The notes beneath the pieces were generated by a model. It had not been told where the DNA came from. It made no database searches and saw only the letters and a list, made by a program, of their open reading frames with translations. A stretch of DNA of 43,726 bases, taken from assembly GCA_017405675.1 (NCBI GenBank), contig JAFRAB010000029.1:1-43726 (forward strand), written 5' to 3'. The position numbers and the translations under genes are program-made. Origin of the DNA: Erysipelotrichaceae bacterium. Lineage in GTDB: Bacteria > Bacillota_I > Bacilli_A > Erysipelotrichales > Erysipelotrichaceae. Each line of letters begins with the position of its first letter. Position 1 is the stretch's first letter. Positions 8,392-15,263 of this stretch are shown here, piece after piece.

Positions 8392-8610
8392 CTAGAGATA
8401 AATCTCGCACTCGTCTTCAACAACCTTGCAGTTTTCTCTTACTCTTTCCATTACTTCCTTTGGTTCATATCCTTCTTCAAAAGTAACAGTCATCTTCAGA
8501 GTCATGAAGTTTACGACAGCGTCCTTAACTCCTTCAGTCTTCTTAGCGGCTTCCTCCATCTTATTTGCACAGTTTGCGCAGTCAACTTCGATCTTATAGT
8601 TCTTTTTCAT
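8392..8610 (-). CDS. HMA-domain metal-binding protein (metallochaperone)
   Basis: A 72-residue single ferredoxin-like HMA domain. DCANCANKMEE carries the metal-binding Cys11 and Cys14. This DCxNCAxKxE form is typical of the N-terminal domain of Zn/Cd ATPases rather than of copper chaperones (usually MxCxxC). A second pair of cysteines near the C-terminus (CKVVEDECEIYL) is unusual and might add a ligand. It is the first gene of the operon and probably hands metal to the ATPase. AGAGGTG lies 6 bases before the ATG, downstream of the palindromic operator. Confidence 0.92.
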   Translation of the reverse strand: MKKNYKIEVDCANCANKMEEAAKKTEGVKDAVVNFMTLKMTVTFEEGYEPKEVMERVRENCKVVEDECEIYL

Positions 8611-8626
8611 AACAGCACCTCTTCAA

Positions 8627-8685
8627 ACATTTGAACAATTGTTCAAATGTCAATATTATTATAACACTGTCATGTTACATTTCAA
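8627..8685 (-). promoter_or_regulatory. Metal-operon promoter with perfect 24-bp ArsR-type operator
   Basis: Read on the minus strand: -35 TTGAAA (8680-8685), 16-base spacer, TG-t-TATAAT extended -10 (8658-8663). A perfect 12+12 palindrome follows immediately at 8627-8650. Its centre TTGAACAATTGTTCAA contains the TGAACA-n2-TGTTCA core of SmtB/CadC-type operators. The operator covers about +1 to +25, so a bound repressor would block promoter clearance. Confidence 0.88.
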
Positions 8686-8692
8686 TACCTTT

Positions 8693-8714
8693 AAAGAAAA
8701 AAGCTGTTTCCAGC
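8693..8714 (-). terminator. Terminator of the methyltransferase gene
   Basis: AAGCTG (8701-8706), loop TTTC, CAGCTT (8709-8714 region). On the minus strand a TTTTTTCTTT tract follows. It separates the methyltransferase from the metal promoter. Confidence 0.75.
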
Positions 8715-8729
8715 TTTAATCTTTAAATC

Positions 8730-9320
8730 TTATTCTTTTACACCCGCAACCTGATACATTTCATCATCGGATACCACTACGGTAACTTTCAGATAACGTG
8801 ACATTATATCCGCCAGCTCCCAGGCTGTTGTCAGTGGATTGGAAACGTCTTCAGAAACATTGTCATGATGTCTGCTCAACCGAGCAAAGCTCATGCCATG
8901 GGCTATTGTCAGACAGCCATCAGTTTCCAGTAATCCCGCCAGTTTCTTTATCAGTTCCTCCGGACTTTCAAAGTGTGGCAGAGCATTATATACAACAATG
9001 CAGTCAAACTTTTTATCAGGACAGTATTCCATGACATCACCGCACACTACCTCTACCTTTTCCTCATCCGCAAATTTAGCAGCAGCGATATCAGTCATGC
9101 CCTTGGAAATATCTATGGCTGTTACACTGTTAACATTACGCTTCAGATAATCGGGAATCAGAACCCCTGTGCCGCAGGCAACATCAAGAACATTCATGTT
9201 TTCTCTTACTCTGCCGTTGTCGATTATTCTGTTGATGGCTCTTTCATTACGAACCATGTGGCTGTCCCAGCCGGCAGACAGTCTGTCAAAAAAAGCAATT
9301 ACTTCATTTTTCTTACTCAT
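8730..9320 (-). CDS. Class I SAM-dependent methyltransferase
   Basis: A 196-residue Rossmann-fold methyltransferase. Motif I is VLDVACGTGVLIP (about 44-56), the acidic residue binding the ribose of SAM is Asp70 (AIDIS), motif II is VEVVCGDV, and motif IV is FDCIVVYNALPHF. It resembles small UbiE/Mg-protoporphyrin-like methyltransferases acting on small molecules. The substrate is unknown. AGAGGT precedes the ATG and a TATAAT lies about 25 bases further upstream. It is a single-gene unit with its own terminator, between the metal operon and the CDF exporter. That position suggests, but does not show, a link to metal or metalloid handling; it lacks the Cys set of ArsM-type arsenite methyltransferases. 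Confidence 0.85.
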   Translation of the reverse strand: MSKKNEVIAFFDRLSAGWDSHMVRNERAINRIIDNGRVRENMNVLDVACGTGVLIPDYLKRNVNSVTAIDISKGMTDIAAAKFADEEKVEVVCGDVMEYCPDKKFDCIVVYNALPHFESPEELIKKLAGLLETDGCLTIAHGMSFARLSRHHDNVSEDVSNPLTTAWELADIMSRYLKVTVVVSDDEMYQVAGVKE

Positions 9321-9370
9321 ATTGATTACCTCTTTACCGAACTTAATTATATTTTATAACTGAATAGAGC

Positions 9371-9397
9371 AGAAAAAAAGAACAGTGCCCTGTTCTT
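9371..9397 (-). terminator. Terminator of the CDF transporter gene
   Basis: AAGAACAG (9378-9385), loop TGCC, CTGTTCTT (9390-9397), with a seven-T run on the minus strand. Confidence 0.85.
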
Positions 9398-9410
9398 CTT
9401 TATTACTCTG

Positions 9411-10550
9411 TTAATCCAGAACATCAATATCAGGAACTATCTGAAGTTCATATTCCGGATATAATTCCCCGATCTCCTTATAAAGCTGTGCAACAGCTTC
9501 TTCGGGCTTAACGTCAAAGCTGACTACTACGTCGAAACGAATTGTCTTCTTCTCAGTATCAGCGTAGAAACCGTGCATCTGCAAAGCCCATTCATGTGAG
9601 AATACTGCTTTCTGAACGGCATTGCGGATCTTTAGTGCTTCCTTGTTAGTGGTGTTGTATGAGTAAACACCGACGCCTGTCAGTATAACTCCTGTTTCAT
9701 GGTATACCTTTGACTGCAGTCTTCTGGTTATGACGTCAACCTGTTCAACAGTCATGGTGTCAGGAAGTTCAATATGGACCGTACCGTAATTCTTATCAGG
9801 GCCGTAATTGTACATGATCATGTCATATGCGCCTCTGACTTCCGGCTCTTCCCTGATGATCTTTCTTATCTCTTTGACCATTTCTTCGTCGTTGCGTTTG
9901 CCCAGAATATCATCAAGAGTCTCATTCAGCATTTCAATGCCGGCCTTGATGATAAATATCGCAATTACCACACCGACATATGCTTCCAGAGAAATATGGA
10001 ATAACAGATATATAATGGCTGATGCCAGCACGGAAGCTGACAGTACAGCATCGAAAGAGGCATCGGAACCGGAAGCTACCAGAGCTCCGGAATTAACCTT
10101 TTCACCCTGTTTCTTGAAGAAACTGCCTAAGGCAAGTTTAACCACGATGGCTACAGCGATGATTATCAGTGATACAGGTGCATAGTCTGCTGCTTCCGGA
10201 TGGATTATCTTCTTAACTGATTCAACCAGTGAAGTAATACCGGCATAAAGCACCAGTGCAGCCACGATCATCGAACTCAGATATTCAATTCTGCCGTATC
10301 CCAGCGGATGTTTTTTGTCAGGAAGCTTGGCTCCAAGTTTGGCTCCGATTACGGTTATGACTGATGACATGGCATCTGACAGATTGTTTACGGCGTCAAG
10401 TGTGATAGCGATTGAATGTGAAATGACACCGATTGCTGCCTTGAAGCCCGCCAGAAAGACATTTGTAACAATACCTATAATGCTTGTTCTGACAATAACC
10501 GCTTCTCTGTTGGCAGTCATTGTGTTGATATCCATGTTTCCGTTACTCAT
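9411..10550 (-). CDS. CDF cation efflux transporter, probable Mn/Fe type
   Basis: Proton-coupled exporter of divalent metals. The start at 10550 (379 residues) is preferred because AAAGGGG lies 8 bases before it; an ATG six bases further upstream is only 2 bases from that site. Six membrane helices lie in the first ~210 residues. Numbering from the upstream ATG, the central site has Asn57 and Asp61 in helix 2 (NNLSD) and Asp165 and Asp169 in helix 5 (DASFD). Zinc-type CDFs have His in helix 5; the N/D-D/D set resembles manganese exporters such as streptococcal MntE as I recall them. The C-terminus is long (about 170 residues) and seems to hold two successive ferredoxin-like dimerisation domains instead of one. 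It probably shares a transcript with gpx and ohrR. Confidence 0.88.
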   Translation of the reverse strand: MSNGNMDINTMTANREAVIVRTSIIGIVTNVFLAGFKAAIGVISHSIAITLDAVNNLSDAMSSVITVIGAKLGAKLPDKKHPLGYGRIEYLSSMIVAALVLYAGITSLVESVKKIIHPEAADYAPVSLIIIAVAIVVKLALGSFFKKQGEKVNSGALVASGSDASFDAVLSASVLASAIIYLLFHISLEAYVGVVIAIFIIKAGIEMLNETLDDILGKRNDEEMVKEIRKIIREEPEVRGAYDMIMYNYGPDKNYGTVHIELPDTMTVEQVDVITRRLQSKVYHETGVILTGVGVYSYNTTNKEALKIRNAVQKAVFSHEWALQMHGFYADTEKKTIRFDVVVSFDVKPEEAVAQLYKEIGELYPEYELQIVPDIDVLD

Positions 10551-10574
10551 AATCATAACCCCTTTCTCTTATTT

Positions 10575-10598
10575 AACCGACTGATTTCTCAGCCGGTT
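10575..10598. other. Intergenic stem-loop between gpx and the CDF gene
   Basis: AACCG-a-CTGA pairs with TCAG-c-CGGTT around a TTTC loop. On the minus strand no T run follows, so it is not a standard terminator. It lies about 25 bases before the CDF start and could be an mRNA processing or stability element, or an attenuator. Confidence 0.45.
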
Positions 10599-10607
10599 AT
10601 CAGTTTT

Positions 10608-11153
10608 TTACAGAGCAGCTTTTACAGCTTCTCTTACTTCTTCCATGTCAACAGTTGGTTCAAAACGTGTTACAACGTTACCTTCACGGTCAACAAGGAA
10701 CTTAGTGAAATTCCACTTGATGTATGCCTTGTCGCCAAATGCTTTATTGTTAGCCTTGGCAAATGCATCTAATGCCTTGAATTTCAGACCTTTGCCAAAT
10801 CCTTCGAATGGCTTTTCTGTTGCCAGATAAGCAAACAGAGGATCTGCTGTTTCACCGTTAACATCGATTTTGGCAAACTGAGGGAATTCAGTTCCGAACT
10901 TTAATGTGCAGAACTCATGGATCTCTTCATCTGTGCCAGGAGCCTGATTGGCGAACTGGTTGCAAGGGAAATCAAGAATTTCAAATCCCTGATCTCTGAA
11001 TTCCTTATACATGGCTTCCAGTGGATCATAGTGAGGAGTGAATCCGCAGCCTGTAGCAGTATTGACAATTAACAAAACCTTGCCCTTGTAGTCTTCCAGG
11101 CTTTTGTAATTTCCGTTCTTTTCTTTTACTTTGAAATCATAAACTGTTGTCAT
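10608..11153 (-). CDS. Glutathione peroxidase family (thioredoxin-dependent type)
   Basis: Cytoplasmic thiol peroxidase reducing organic hydroperoxides and peroxide. 181 residues from ATG 11153, which has AAGGAA 7 bases upstream; the longer frame back to 11201 would overlap the ohrR stop region and lacks a ribosome site. Peroxidatic Cys36 lies in TATGCGFT, FPCNQFANQ follows (Cys64, Gln70), and KWNFTKF gives Trp147 and Asn148, completing the Cys-Gln-Trp-Asn set. Cys82 in HEFCTLKF sits where the resolving cysteine lies in yeast Orp1/Gpx3, so electrons probably come from thioredoxin rather than glutathione. It lies 19 bases downstream of an OhrR-like regulator, implying induction by organic peroxide. 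Confidence 0.93.
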   Translation of the reverse strand: MTTVYDFKVKEKNGNYKSLEDYKGKVLLIVNTATGCGFTPHYDPLEAMYKEFRDQGFEILDFPCNQFANQAPGTDEEIHEFCTLKFGTEFPQFAKIDVNGETADPLFAYLATEKPFEGFGKGLKFKALDAFAKANNKAFGDKAYIKWNFTKFLVDREGNVVTRFEPTVDMEEVREAVKAAL

Positions 11154-11172
11154 AATAATATTCCTTTCTTTA

Positions 11173-11613
11173 TTATTTACCATTGTTTTCAAGCAGCTCA
11201 TAAAGCAGCGTATATAACATCTCAGCTTTATCAGCTGGCAGATTCAGACAGTCAGCGACCAGATCAGGAATGTCCTTGGCTCTTTCCTGAAGCTTACGTC
11301 CCTCTTCCGTCAGAATAACATTTACGATACGATCATCTTCTGCGCTTCTGTGCTTTTCAATATATCCTGCCTGCTGAAGTTTTTTCAGTAAAGGCGAGAC
11401 TGTTCCGTTATCAAGCAGCAGTCTGTCACAGATCTCTCCAACCGTAATGCCATCCTTCTCCCAGAGAACCAGGAGAACGATGTATTGCGTATAAGTTAAC
11501 CCCAGTGTTTTAAGAAAAGGAGTATATTTATTAGTGACACTTCTGGCAGCCGCATATAACGGAAAACACAGCTGATTTACAAGTTTCATCTTTTCACCAT
11601 ATTCTTTGTTCAT
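11173..11613 (-). CDS. MarR-family, OhrR-like organic peroxide sensor
   Basis: A 146-residue winged-helix repressor starting at 11613, preceded by AAAGGAG at 8 bases; upstream in-frame starts lack a ribosome site. The segment NQLCFPLYAAARSVT (13-27) followed by TYTQYIVLLVLWE (about 40-52) matches OhrR. Cys16 takes the place of the reactive N-terminal cysteine (Cys15 in B. subtilis OhrR), whose oxidation releases DNA. The two aromatic residues that activate this Cys in OhrR have equivalents in the LYAA and TYTQY segments. The wing DDRIVNVILTEEG is standard. It lies upstream of gpx rather than the usual ohrA, and probably represses its own operon. Confidence 0.9.
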   Translation of the reverse strand: MNKEYGEKMKLVNQLCFPLYAAARSVTNKYTPFLKTLGLTYTQYIVLLVLWEKDGITVGEICDRLLLDNGTVSPLLKKLQQAGYIEKHRSAEDDRIVNVILTEEGRKLQERAKDIPDLVADCLNLPADKAEMLYTLLYELLENNGK

Positions 11614-11645
11614 GGCTTTCACTCCTTTCTGTTTAATACAATTAT

Positions 11646-11683
11646 ATTTTATCAAATATATTTTAGAATGCAATTATTTTGCA
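11646..11683 (-). promoter_or_regulatory. ohrR-gpx promoter with overlapping inverted repeat
   Basis: Minus strand: -35 TTGCAT (11668-11673), 16-base spacer, TG-a-TAAAAT (11646-11651). The -35 overlaps the inverted repeat TGCAA-n5-TTGCA at 11669-11683. A TACAATTATA half-site, resembling the TACAATT arms of known OhrR operators, lies at about 11637-11646 over the start region. This fits autorepression. Confidence 0.55.
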
Positions 11684-11737
11684 CATAAAAAGTTTTCAAA
11701 ATATTCTAGCTGGTTCACTGAAAAAAAAGAAAAAGTA

Positions 11738-11768
11738 CAAAAAAACCATCTTTGAAAGGAGATGGTTT
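11738..11768 (-). terminator. Terminator of the rhamnose operon
   Basis: AAACCATCT (11743-11751) pairs with AGATGGTTT (11760-11768) around a loop of eight. A TTTTTTTG tract follows on the minus strand. Confidence 0.9.
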
Positions 11769-11780
11769 CTTATAAGCACT

Positions 11781-13055
11781 TTATTTACTTTTTTTATCTA
11801 ACTGCAGCTTAAGATTACCCAGAGAAGTCGCTTCAATAGGTAAGGCTACCACTGTCTTTCCGGTATATTCTTCAGTTAGTCTGTTCAGGAACTGGTTACG
11901 TGCCCCGCCGCCTACTATGTATAGTTTCTCGTATCTGCAGCCGGTATTGCTTTCAAGTTCCTCAATTGCTTTTTTATACGACAAAGCCAGTGATTTGAAT
12001 GCACATCTGAAGTAACCATACTTGTCTGTCGGTTTTTCTTCCAGAAGATCATCAAATGCCTGTTTCATACTGGCAGGAGCCAGAAGACTGTCATCATTGG
12101 CGTCCAACACTCCGTCAAAGATGCTGTTTTCAGCTTTTATAACTATGTCTGCTATCTTTTCTTCAGGACACAGTTCTCTCTGCAGTTCATTGACGATCCA
12201 CATGCCCATTATGTTTTTCTGATAACGGTTATACCCTACTCCGCCTTCATTGGAGTAATTAGCCTTCATGCTGCCGATATCAGTAATCGGCTTTTCAGTC
12301 TTTACTCCCAGCAGGCTCCATGTTCCTGAGGAAATATATAGCTGGTTGCCTTCCATTGGAATACCCTCTACGGCACTTCCGGTATCATGAGTGGCACACA
12401 GCACTACCTTTATTCCTTCGTAGTATCCCATCGTTTCTCCCGGCCGGGATAATTCAGGGAACAGTTTTTCAGGAAGTCCCAATTCAGTGATGATTTCCCT
12501 GTCAAATGACAGACTGTCATGATTGATCAACCCTGTTGTAGTGGCATTGGTAAATTCCTTTTTCTTTACTCCGGTCAGCTTATACATCAGATATTCCGGA
12601 ATCATCAGGAAATCAGTAACATCTTCCAGTCTTCCTTTTTTCAGATCATCGTAAAGCTGATATACGGTATTAAATGGCTGGAACTGACATCCGGTATGTT
12701 CATAAAGCTTTTCAAAAGAAACTATGTCATGAACCTGATTAATTATACTTTCAGTTCTGCTGTCTCTGTAAGCATATACCGGCAGTACTTCCTCATCATT
12801 TTTCAGAAGCACATAATCAACTCCCCAGGTATCAATGGACAGTGATGATATCTCATATTGTTCCCTGGCGACAGCAATGCCTTTTCTGACTTCTTCAAAC
12901 AGGTATTCTATATCCCAGATAAGATGGCCGTTTTCTTCTTTTACGCCATTTTTAAATCGATATACTTCTTCCGTGCATATTTCATTGTTTTCCAGCCAAC
13001 CGACGATGTGTCTGCCGCTGGAAGCACCTATATCTATTGCCAGATAGTACTTCAT
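11781..13055 (-). CDS. rhaB: Rhamnulokinase, C-terminally short
   Basis: FGGY-family sugar kinase phosphorylating L-rhamnulose at O1. 424 residues from ATG 13055, with AGGTGA 8 bases upstream and 1 base after the rhaD stop; a GTG four codons earlier overlaps rhaD. Seen: AIDIGASSGRH (phosphate 1), SIDTWGVDY, ATHDTGSAV with the catalytic-base Asp region, SSGTWSLLG, and VGGGARNQFLN (adenosine loop). The protein ends a few residues after EATSLGN. In RhaB proteins of about 470-490 residues some 45-60 more residues normally follow this motif. No frame between the stop and the terminator continues the domain, so the end appears deleted rather than frameshifted. Activity may be retained, since the nucleotide and sugar motifs precede the break. 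Confidence 0.88.
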   Translation of the reverse strand: MKYYLAIDIGASSGRHIVGWLENNEICTEEVYRFKNGVKEENGHLIWDIEYLFEEVRKGIAVAREQYEISSLSIDTWGVDYVLLKNDEEVLPVYAYRDSRTESIINQVHDIVSFEKLYEHTGCQFQPFNTVYQLYDDLKKGRLEDVTDFLMIPEYLMYKLTGVKKKEFTNATTTGLINHDSLSFDREIITELGLPEKLFPELSRPGETMGYYEGIKVVLCATHDTGSAVEGIPMEGNQLYISSGTWSLLGVKTEKPITDIGSMKANYSNEGGVGYNRYQKNIMGMWIVNELQRELCPEEKIADIVIKAENSIFDGVLDANDDSLLAPASMKQAFDDLLEEKPTDKYGYFRCAFKSLALSYKKAIEELESNTGCRYEKLYIVGGGARNQFLNRLTEEYTGKTVVALPIEATSLGNLKLQLDKKSK

Positions 13056-13056
13056 T

Positions 13057-13896
13057 TTATCTGTCACCTATTTTGTCAGTTGGCTTGTCATAAAGGTATT
13101 TTTCATCAAGAGTGATATTGAAAGGCTTCTGCAGATCACGGAAATCCTGCGGCTGAATGGTATTAAGCTTTCTGTCACTCATGGACATTACCTTAACAAG
13201 TATTTCAGCACTCTTTTCAACGGTATGCATTAAACCAAAGGTCTCATCAAAATCATGACCGCAGACAAATAAGCCGTGATGGGCCCATACTGCCACATTT
13301 CTGGTCTTCATTATTTCAGATGTCTTGATTCCTATTTCCTTACCGCCCGGAACCATCCAAGGCACAACACCGATACCCTGCGGGAAGACAACCGGACATT
13401 CTGTTTCCATTTCCCAGATTTCCCTTGTAAATATCTCATCATTCAGCGGCAGAACAAAGGTCAGAGCTACAATGTTTGCCGGATGAGCATGATAGACAAC
13501 TCTCATTTCGGCGTCTCGGTTCTTAAGAACTTCCAGGTTCATCAGATGAGAAGGCAGTTCACTGGTAGGACGTCCGCCATTGACAAGTCCGTAGACTACC
13601 TTGTATTTGGTGCCGTCTTCATTCAGTCTGATAACGGCAACGCTGTCATCAAAATCCAGTTCAACGTTACGCATGTACTTACCGCTGCCGGTAACCATGA
13701 AGTATTCATTAGCCAGTCCCGGTACTTCCGTACCGATTTCTCTCCATTCAGCCTGTTCATTCAGGCAGTCTCTGATTTCATTAACTTCTTCTTCCTTCAT
13801 TCTGTAGGACAGGTTTCCACCATTTCTTTCATGCCAGCCCTGTCTGAAGCCGTCTGAACAAACTTTGGTAAATTCTCTTGTTAATTTAGTTTCCAT
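13057..13896 (-). CDS. rhaD: L-rhamnulose-1-phosphate aldolase
   Basis: Zinc class II aldolase cleaving rhamnulose-1-P into dihydroxyacetone phosphate and L-lactaldehyde. The 279 residues match the family. Seen: ERNGGNLSYR (23-32, phosphate loop), TSELPSHL with catalytic Glu113 (E. coli Glu117), zinc ligands His136 and His138 in VYHAHPANI, and the third zinc ligand in WAHHGLFV (205-206). It is the middle gene of rhaA-rhaD-rhaB, 2 bases after the rhaA stop. No lactaldehyde reductase, rhamnose transporter or mutarotase (RhaM) lies beside it. Confidence 0.96.
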   Translation of the reverse strand: METKLTREFTKVCSDGFRQGWHERNGGNLSYRMKEEEVNEIRDCLNEQAEWREIGTEVPGLANEYFMVTGSGKYMRNVELDFDDSVAVIRLNEDGTKYKVVYGLVNGGRPTSELPSHLMNLEVLKNRDAEMRVVYHAHPANIVALTFVLPLNDEIFTREIWEMETECPVVFPQGIGVVPWMVPGGKEIGIKTSEIMKTRNVAVWAHHGLFVCGHDFDETFGLMHTVEKSAEILVKVMSMSDRKLNTIQPQDFRDLQKPFNITLDEKYLYDKPTDKIGDR

Positions 13897-13898
13897 AA

Positions 13899-15155
13899 TT
13901 ACCCCCTCTTGGAAAGAACTTCTCTTTCATATCTTTCAACTTCTGCGAACCATTCTCTGTCCTGTGGTTTGCCGCAATAATCGCAATACTGATTCCAGAT
14001 GTCACCAAATGGCAGTACTTTCAGTTCTTCCTGAACAGCCATCAGTTTGCTGAAGTTCTGTTCGTCCTGAAGTTTCTGCAGCAGAGCAGTTGGCTGTAAT
14101 AAAGCGAATAACAGGGCCTTCTGTAAGTTGCGGTATCCGGTAACCCAGGCTGAAATTCGGTTGATTGATGCATCGAAATAGTCCAGGGCAATGTCAACTC
14201 TGTCAATGCCGCATCTTACTATTTCCTTGGCAATTTCCTTTGTCTCATCATCAAACAGTACTACATGGTCACTGTCCCATCTTACCGGTCTGGTAACATG
14301 CAGAGCAATTTCATCAAAGAAAGTCAGCAATGATGAAATCTTGTCAGAAACGACTTCTGTCGGATGATAGTGACCGTTGTCCATTAACGGAATGCATTTG
14401 TCACTGTTGGCAGCTGCGTAAGACAGGCAGAATTCAGCGGAACCTGTTGTATATGATTCAACACCGATACCAAAAACTTTGGATTCTACACATGGCTTAA
14501 CCTTATTGAAATCAAAAGGTTCACTGAGAATTTCATCGATACTTTCCTTATATCTTCTTCTAGGTCCGATTCTGTCTCCCGGAATATCCTTGAAACCGTC
14601 ACCGGTCCAGATGTTCATGACACACTTTTCACCCAGCTGTTCTGCCAGATAGGTTGAAATTCTGATGCTGGCCTTGCCGTGTTCGATCCAGAACTTTCTG
14701 GTTTCATCATCTGCTGATGACAGAGTTAACGGATCGCACTTTTCGTGAGAGAAGAATGTTGGGTTGAAGTCACAGCCCAGACCTCTTTCCTTACAGAAAT
14801 CAACCCACTTCTGGAAATGCTTTGGTTCCAGCTTGTCTCTGTCAGCCCATTCGCCGTTTTCAAAGATGGCATAGGAAGCATGCAGATTCATTTTAGGTCT
14901 ACCCGGAATCAGTTTCAGTACTTCATCCAGATCAGCCATCAGTTCCTCAGGAGTTGATGCTCTGCCAGGATAGTTACCGGTTGTCTGAATACCGCCTGTA
15001 AGCGGTTTGTTAGGGTCTGTGTCAAAGCCTCTGACATCATCACCCTGCCAGCAATGTAAAGACACTGAGATGTTCTTCAGTGTTTCCATGGCCTTATCTG
15101 TATCAATACCATATTCTCCGTAGATGTTCTTTGCTTCTTCGTAACGTTTGCTCAT
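13899..15155 (-). CDS. rhaA: L-rhamnose isomerase
   Basis: Converts L-rhamnose to L-rhamnulose in the cytoplasm, using Mn2+ in a TIM barrel. The 418 residues match RhaA. Seen: the N-terminal VSLHCWQGDDVRGFD segment, the metal-site strands around LMDNGHYHPTEVV and VRWDSDHVV, and C-terminal WNQYCDYCGKP. It is the first gene of the operon, with AAAGAGG 9 bases before the ATG. The promoter has a good -10 but no -35, as expected for an AraC-type activator; the divergent regulator at 15264 is the obvious candidate. Confidence 0.97.
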   Translation of the reverse strand: MSKRYEEAKNIYGEYGIDTDKAMETLKNISVSLHCWQGDDVRGFDTDPNKPLTGGIQTTGNYPGRASTPEELMADLDEVLKLIPGRPKMNLHASYAIFENGEWADRDKLEPKHFQKWVDFCKERGLGCDFNPTFFSHEKCDPLTLSSADDETRKFWIEHGKASIRISTYLAEQLGEKCVMNIWTGDGFKDIPGDRIGPRRRYKESIDEILSEPFDFNKVKPCVESKVFGIGVESYTTGSAEFCLSYAAANSDKCIPLMDNGHYHPTEVVSDKISSLLTFFDEIALHVTRPVRWDSDHVVLFDDETKEIAKEIVRCGIDRVDIALDYFDASINRISAWVTGYRNLQKALLFALLQPTALLQKLQDEQNFSKLMAVQEELKVLPFGDIWNQYCDYCGKPQDREWFAEVERYEREVLSKRG

Positions 15156-15178
15156 ATTTTATTTACCTCTTTGATTTC

Positions 15179-15257
15179 ATTATATATTCTCTTTTTTTGC
15201 ATAATAATGACCATATTTTAAAAGTTTTTTGTCTTTTCTTGCAGATTCATATATAAT
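15179..15257. promoter_or_regulatory. Divergent rhaA / araC-type promoters with 15-bp direct repeat
   Basis: Minus strand: rhaA -10 TATAAT at 15179-15184 with no -35 consensus. Plus strand: regulator promoter TTGTCT (15229-15234), 17 bases, TATAAT (15252-15257). Two direct repeats, reading TGCAARAAAAGASAA on the minus strand, lie at 15187-15201 and 15229-15243. They match in 13 of 15 positions and are exactly 42 bp (four helical turns) apart. One adjoins the rhaA -10; the other covers the regulator -35. Confidence 0.6.
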
Positions 15258-15263
15258 TTGGTT

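Noticed and set aside
8730..9320. Methyltransferase as arsenite methyltransferase (ArsM)
   Set aside because: It lacks the conserved cysteines of ArsM and is shorter; proximity to an ArsR gene is not enough.
11154..11201. Longer glutathione peroxidase start overlapping ohrR
   Set aside because: The added residues overlap the upstream stop and AAGGAA precedes the ATG at 11153, which begins the conserved domain.
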